A DNA stretch of 15,978 nt from Firmicutes bacterium UBA3910 (GTDB lineage: Bacteria > Bacillota > Limnochordia > Darwinibacteriales > Darwinibacteriaceae): NCBI GenBank assembly GCA_002391465.1, contig DGFC01000098.1, forward strand, positions 1 through 15,978, read 5' to 3'. The first letter of the stretch is position 1; the number at the start of each line of letters is the position of its first letter. Below, one piece after another: positions 14,271 through 15,978 of this stretch. A model generated the notes under the pieces. It searched no databases. It saw only the letters and a program-made list of their open reading frames with translations, and had not been told where the DNA came from. The position numbers were made by a program, and so were the translations under genes.

Positions 14271-15413
14271 TTAACTATTTCGCTTCGGAGGTGGTGGTCC
14301 GAAATATTGGTAGTATTGGGTTTCGATTGTCCCGTTGTAGAGTTTGCGACGCTTAGTGGCAGGCCCGCCCATGGCCCTTTCTAAGTAGGGGTAAGAGGTC
14401 AGGACGTAAAAGGACCAGGTGTCCAACTCCCGTTTTAAACGGCCAAGCTCTCCGTAGAGGTCATGGAGTTCATTCATTTCACCCAACCGCTCTCCGTAGG
14501 GCGGGTTGGTGATCAACTTCCCGTATTTTTTACTGCTCTGCACATCCTTCACATCTGACTGCTGGAAGTGGATGGAATCAGCAACTCCCGCCTTTTCTGC
14601 ATTGCTGCGGGCGATGCGGAGTGCCCTGGGGTCGATATCGGTGCCGATTATGTAGTCGGGTCTTTCATCCTTGATTAAATCCCGAGCTTCCTCCCGTGCC
14701 TTCTGCCATAACTCAGCAGGAATAGTTGGCCACTCCTCGGCGGCAAACCCTCTGCTCAGGCCAGGAGCTATGTTGTGGCCCATCAGGGCGGCTTCGATGG
14801 GGATGGTGCCTGAGCCGCAGAAGGGATCAATTAGGGCAATGTCCGGGTACCAACGGGCGATAAGCAATAGAGCAGCCGCTAGTGTTTCCTTTAAGGGTGC
14901 TCCTCCGCCTACCGCGCGGTAACCGCGCTGGTGAAGGCCGGGGCCGGTTGTATCTATGGTCAGGGTGGCCACGTCCTTCAGTAAGGACACCTCAATTTTC
15001 ATGAGCGGCCCATCTTCCGGAAACCAGTTCAGTTTGTGCTTTTCCTTCAGGCTTTCCACGATTGCCTTTTTTACTATCGTTTGGCAGTCTGAAACGCTGA
15101 AGAGGGTTGACTGCACCGAACGGCCTTCCACCGGGAACCTGGCGTTTTTGGGCAGAAAATCTGCCCAAGGCAGGGCCTTTGTCCTATCAAAAAGCTCGTC
15201 AAAGGTAGTTGCCTCAAATTCCCCTACCTTGATCCGCACCCGGGAGCCTGTGCGAAGCCAAAAGTTTGCTCTGCAGATGTCCTCTTCGGTGCCGGAGAAA
15301 GTCACTCGGCCGTTTTCGACCGACACATCCTCATAACCTAACCTGCGTAACTCTCCGCCGGTGATACCTTCTAGACCAAAATCGGTGGGAACAACCAATT
15401 CTAAATGGGCCAC
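14271..15413 (-). CDS. THUMP-domain SAM-dependent RNA (23S rRNA guanine-N2) methyltransferase
   Basis: This 380-residue enzyme has a ferredoxin-like/THUMP RNA-binding N-terminal half (about 1-155) and a Rossmann methyltransferase C-terminal half. Seen: LHQRGYR at 160-166, which opens the catalytic domain; SAM loop DPFCGSGTIPIEAAL at 196-210; the acidic ribose-binding GTDIDP near 257-262; QSDVKD at 285-290; and the N2-guanine motif NPPYGERLG at 303-311. It matches the Bacillus YpsC group and the N-terminal half of E. coli RlmL, which methylates G2445 of 23S rRNA. Some relatives act on tRNA, so the exact target base is inferred. The start is GTG at 15413, with only a moderate upstream site (AGGAAAGG). 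The gene stands alone, with its own extended -10 promoter. Confidence 0.88.
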   Translation of the reverse strand: MAHLELVVPTDFGLEGITGGELRRLGYEDVSVENGRVTFSGTEEDICRANFWLRTGSRVRIKVGEFEATTFDELFDRTKALPWADFLPKNARFPVEGRSVQSTLFSVSDCQTIVKKAIVESLKEKHKLNWFPEDGPLMKIEVSLLKDVATLTIDTTGPGLHQRGYRAVGGGAPLKETLAAALLLIARWYPDIALIDPFCGSGTIPIEAALMGHNIAPGLSRGFAAEEWPTIPAELWQKAREEARDLIKDERPDYIIGTDIDPRALRIARSNAEKAGVADSIHFQQSDVKDVQSSKKYGKLITNPPYGERLGEMNELHDLYGELGRLKRELDTWSFYVLTSYPYLERAMGGPATKRRKLYNGTIETQYYQYFGPPPPKRNS

Positions 15414-15445
15414 ACAATCCCAACCTTTCCTAATTGCTTAGGGTT

Positions 15446-15454
15446 ATTATACCA
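15446..15454 (-). promoter_or_regulatory. Extended -10 promoter of the methyltransferase gene
   Basis: On the minus strand TGGTATAAT reads from 15454 to 15446: a perfect TATAAT with the TGn extension. No good -35 box is found at 16-18 bases, as is usual when the extended -10 compensates. The start point would be near 15440, leaving about 27 bases of leader before the GTG. Confidence 0.6.
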
Positions 15455-15688
15455 CGCAGTGGGGAAGGATGCAGTACAACATCCTTCATAACCAAAACGG
15501 CACGACTCACAGTAGTGTCAGTACGGAGAGCATGTTTAGCAGGTCGTTCAGATCAATCAATGCTGCGTATGACTAAACGGCGAATATCGCTTAGAGCTCC
15601 AAACGGCTGTCAATGGGTACAAAACAATGGGCTGCTAGTTTTGATTACTCTCGTGTTGATCAAAACGGAAATTTTTCAAAAAGGGGAT

Positions 15689-15715
15689 TAAAGTATTTTT
15701 CGGACAGGTCGATAT
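15689..15715 (+). promoter_or_regulatory. Sigma-D (sigma-28) flagellin promoter
   Basis: TAAA (15689-15692) is followed, after exactly 15 bases, by GTCGATAT (15708-15715), six of eight matches to the GCCGATAA -10 element of the flagellar sigma factor. Spacing and position upstream of flagellin support it strongly. Transcription would begin near 15722, giving a leader of about 120 bases. Confidence 0.82.
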
Positions 15716-15730
15716 AGGTAGTAAGGATAG

Positions 15731-15834
15731 TAAGCAGTGGCCGTTGCTTATTGTTTCGGACCAAATGAGACTGATCATCTCAAGGTCCAATGAAAACAAG
15801 GATGTTTTCAAAAATGTATTTACCACAAGGAGGT
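15731..15834 (+). promoter_or_regulatory. Structured flagellin 5' leader with predicted CsrA binding sites
   Basis: Three hairpins follow one another: TAAGCA/TGCTTA (15731-15736 and 15745-15750); a two-part stem GGACC/GGTCC plus TGAGA/TCTCA (15758-15788); and a perfect 8-bp stem TGAAAACA/TGTTTTCA (15791-15798 and 15803-15810) with the tetraloop AGGA. The third displays AAACAAGGATGT, 11 of 12 matches to the CsrA consensus RUACARGGAUGU, with GGA in the loop as CsrA prefers. A second ACAAGGAGGT (15825-15834) covers the Shine-Dalgarno sequence AAGGAGGT. The GGA cores are 29 bases apart. Bacillus hag has the same layout: one hairpin site and one site on the ribosome binding site, controlled by CsrA and FliW. 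Confidence 0.7.
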
Positions 15835-15841
15835 AAACAGA

Positions 15842-15978
15842 ATGAGAATTAACAACAACATCATGGCGTTAAACGCCCACAGGCAGTTGGGTGTAAACCA
15901 AACCAACGCTTCCAAGAGCATGGAGAGACTGTCTTCTGGGCTCCGCATCAACCGTGCTGGTGACGATGCTGCAGGTCT
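15842..15978 (+). CDS. hag: Flagellin, N-terminal part (runs off the window)
   Basis: Forty-five codons of the flagellar filament protein are visible before the window ends. Seen: [20 protein letters not shown] at the start and then [20 protein letters not shown], the conserved D0/D1 helix region found in flagellins of all bacteria and recognised by Toll-like receptor 5 in many species. The ATG has the ideal ribosome binding site AAGGAGGT 7 bases upstream. It is transcribed from a sigma-D promoter, and translation is probably gated by CsrA at the leader. Subunits are exported by the flagellar type III apparatus and assembled outside the cell. The variable centre and C-terminus lie beyond the window. 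Confidence 0.97.
   Translation, partial: MRINNNIMALNAHRQLGVNQTNASKSMERLSSGLRINRAGDDAAG

Larger units (their letters stand above)
15414..15841. other. Noncoding region between the methyltransferase and flagellin genes
   Basis: This stretch of about 430 bases has no supported gene; a plus-strand frame of 85 codons at 15434-15691 lacks a ribosome binding site and recognisable protein features. From left to right it holds: the minus-strand extended -10 promoter; an 8-bp hairpin GAAGGATG/CATCCTTC (15464-15471 and 15480-15487); four copies of AAACGG (15495, 15575, 15601, 15663); an inverted repeat TTTTGAT/ATCAAAA (15639-15645 and 15659-15665); the sigma-D promoter; and the structured flagellin leader. 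Confidence 0.7.

Noticed and set aside
15434..15691. 85-codon plus-strand frame upstream of flagellin
   Set aside because: No ribosome binding site, no domain character, and its end overlaps the sigma-D promoter; the region reads as regulatory DNA.

Overview
The window is about 16 kb of ordinary bacterial chromosome. It most likely comes from a Gram-positive, anaerobic, flagellated member of the Bacillota (Clostridia or Limnochordia-like). The signs are strong AGGAGG-type ribosome binding sites with many GTG starts, a NiaR/NiaX niacin control pair, a sigma-D type flagellin promoter with a CsrA-type leader, a Bacillus YpsC-like RNA methyltransferase, and a moderately GC-rich base composition. 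This placement is inference. I see no rRNA, tRNA, insertion sequence, CRISPR array or prophage block.

Layout. (1) 1-690: the 3' end of a gene with a glycine-zipper membrane segment and a long helical tail, possibly the end of a bacterial dynamin-like protein, closed by a hairpin. (2) 813-2581: an ABC-2 type exporter, ATPase plus permease, with overlapping genes. (3) 2610-5756: a tightly packed shikimate operon aroA-aroE-aroQ-aroK behind a near-consensus sigma-A promoter. It covers dehydroquinate to shikimate-3-phosphate and then EPSP; aroB, aroC and the first enzyme are not here. (4) 5867-9862: a beta-CASP metallo-beta-lactamase nuclease carrying an extra C-terminal domain, then uracil-DNA glycosylase, then an aldo/keto reductase with two Fe-S clusters. 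(5) 9833-10360 on the minus strand: niacin transporter niaX. It is divergent from niaR, and the two share a 12-bp direct-repeat operator that overlaps both promoters. (6) 10448-12835: niaR, uridine kinase, a small DUF1874 protein of the AcrIII-1/Crn2 ring-nuclease family, and an EamA transporter, closely spaced as one operon. (7) 12988-14148: a class I/II aminotransferase. It faces a THUMP-domain 23S rRNA methyltransferase (minus strand) across a hexamer minisatellite and a perfect bidirectional terminator. (8) 15414-15978: a long noncoding region with a sigma-D promoter and a structured, CsrA-site-bearing leader, then the start of flagellin.

The items most worth following up are: the chromosomal DUF1874 ring-nuclease homologue in a housekeeping operon; the fusion of a beta-CASP nuclease to a serine beta-lactamase fold that has lost its catalytic lysine; the predicted CsrA control of flagellin; the in-phase purine hexamer array; and the EPSP synthase with two changed substrate-contact residues.
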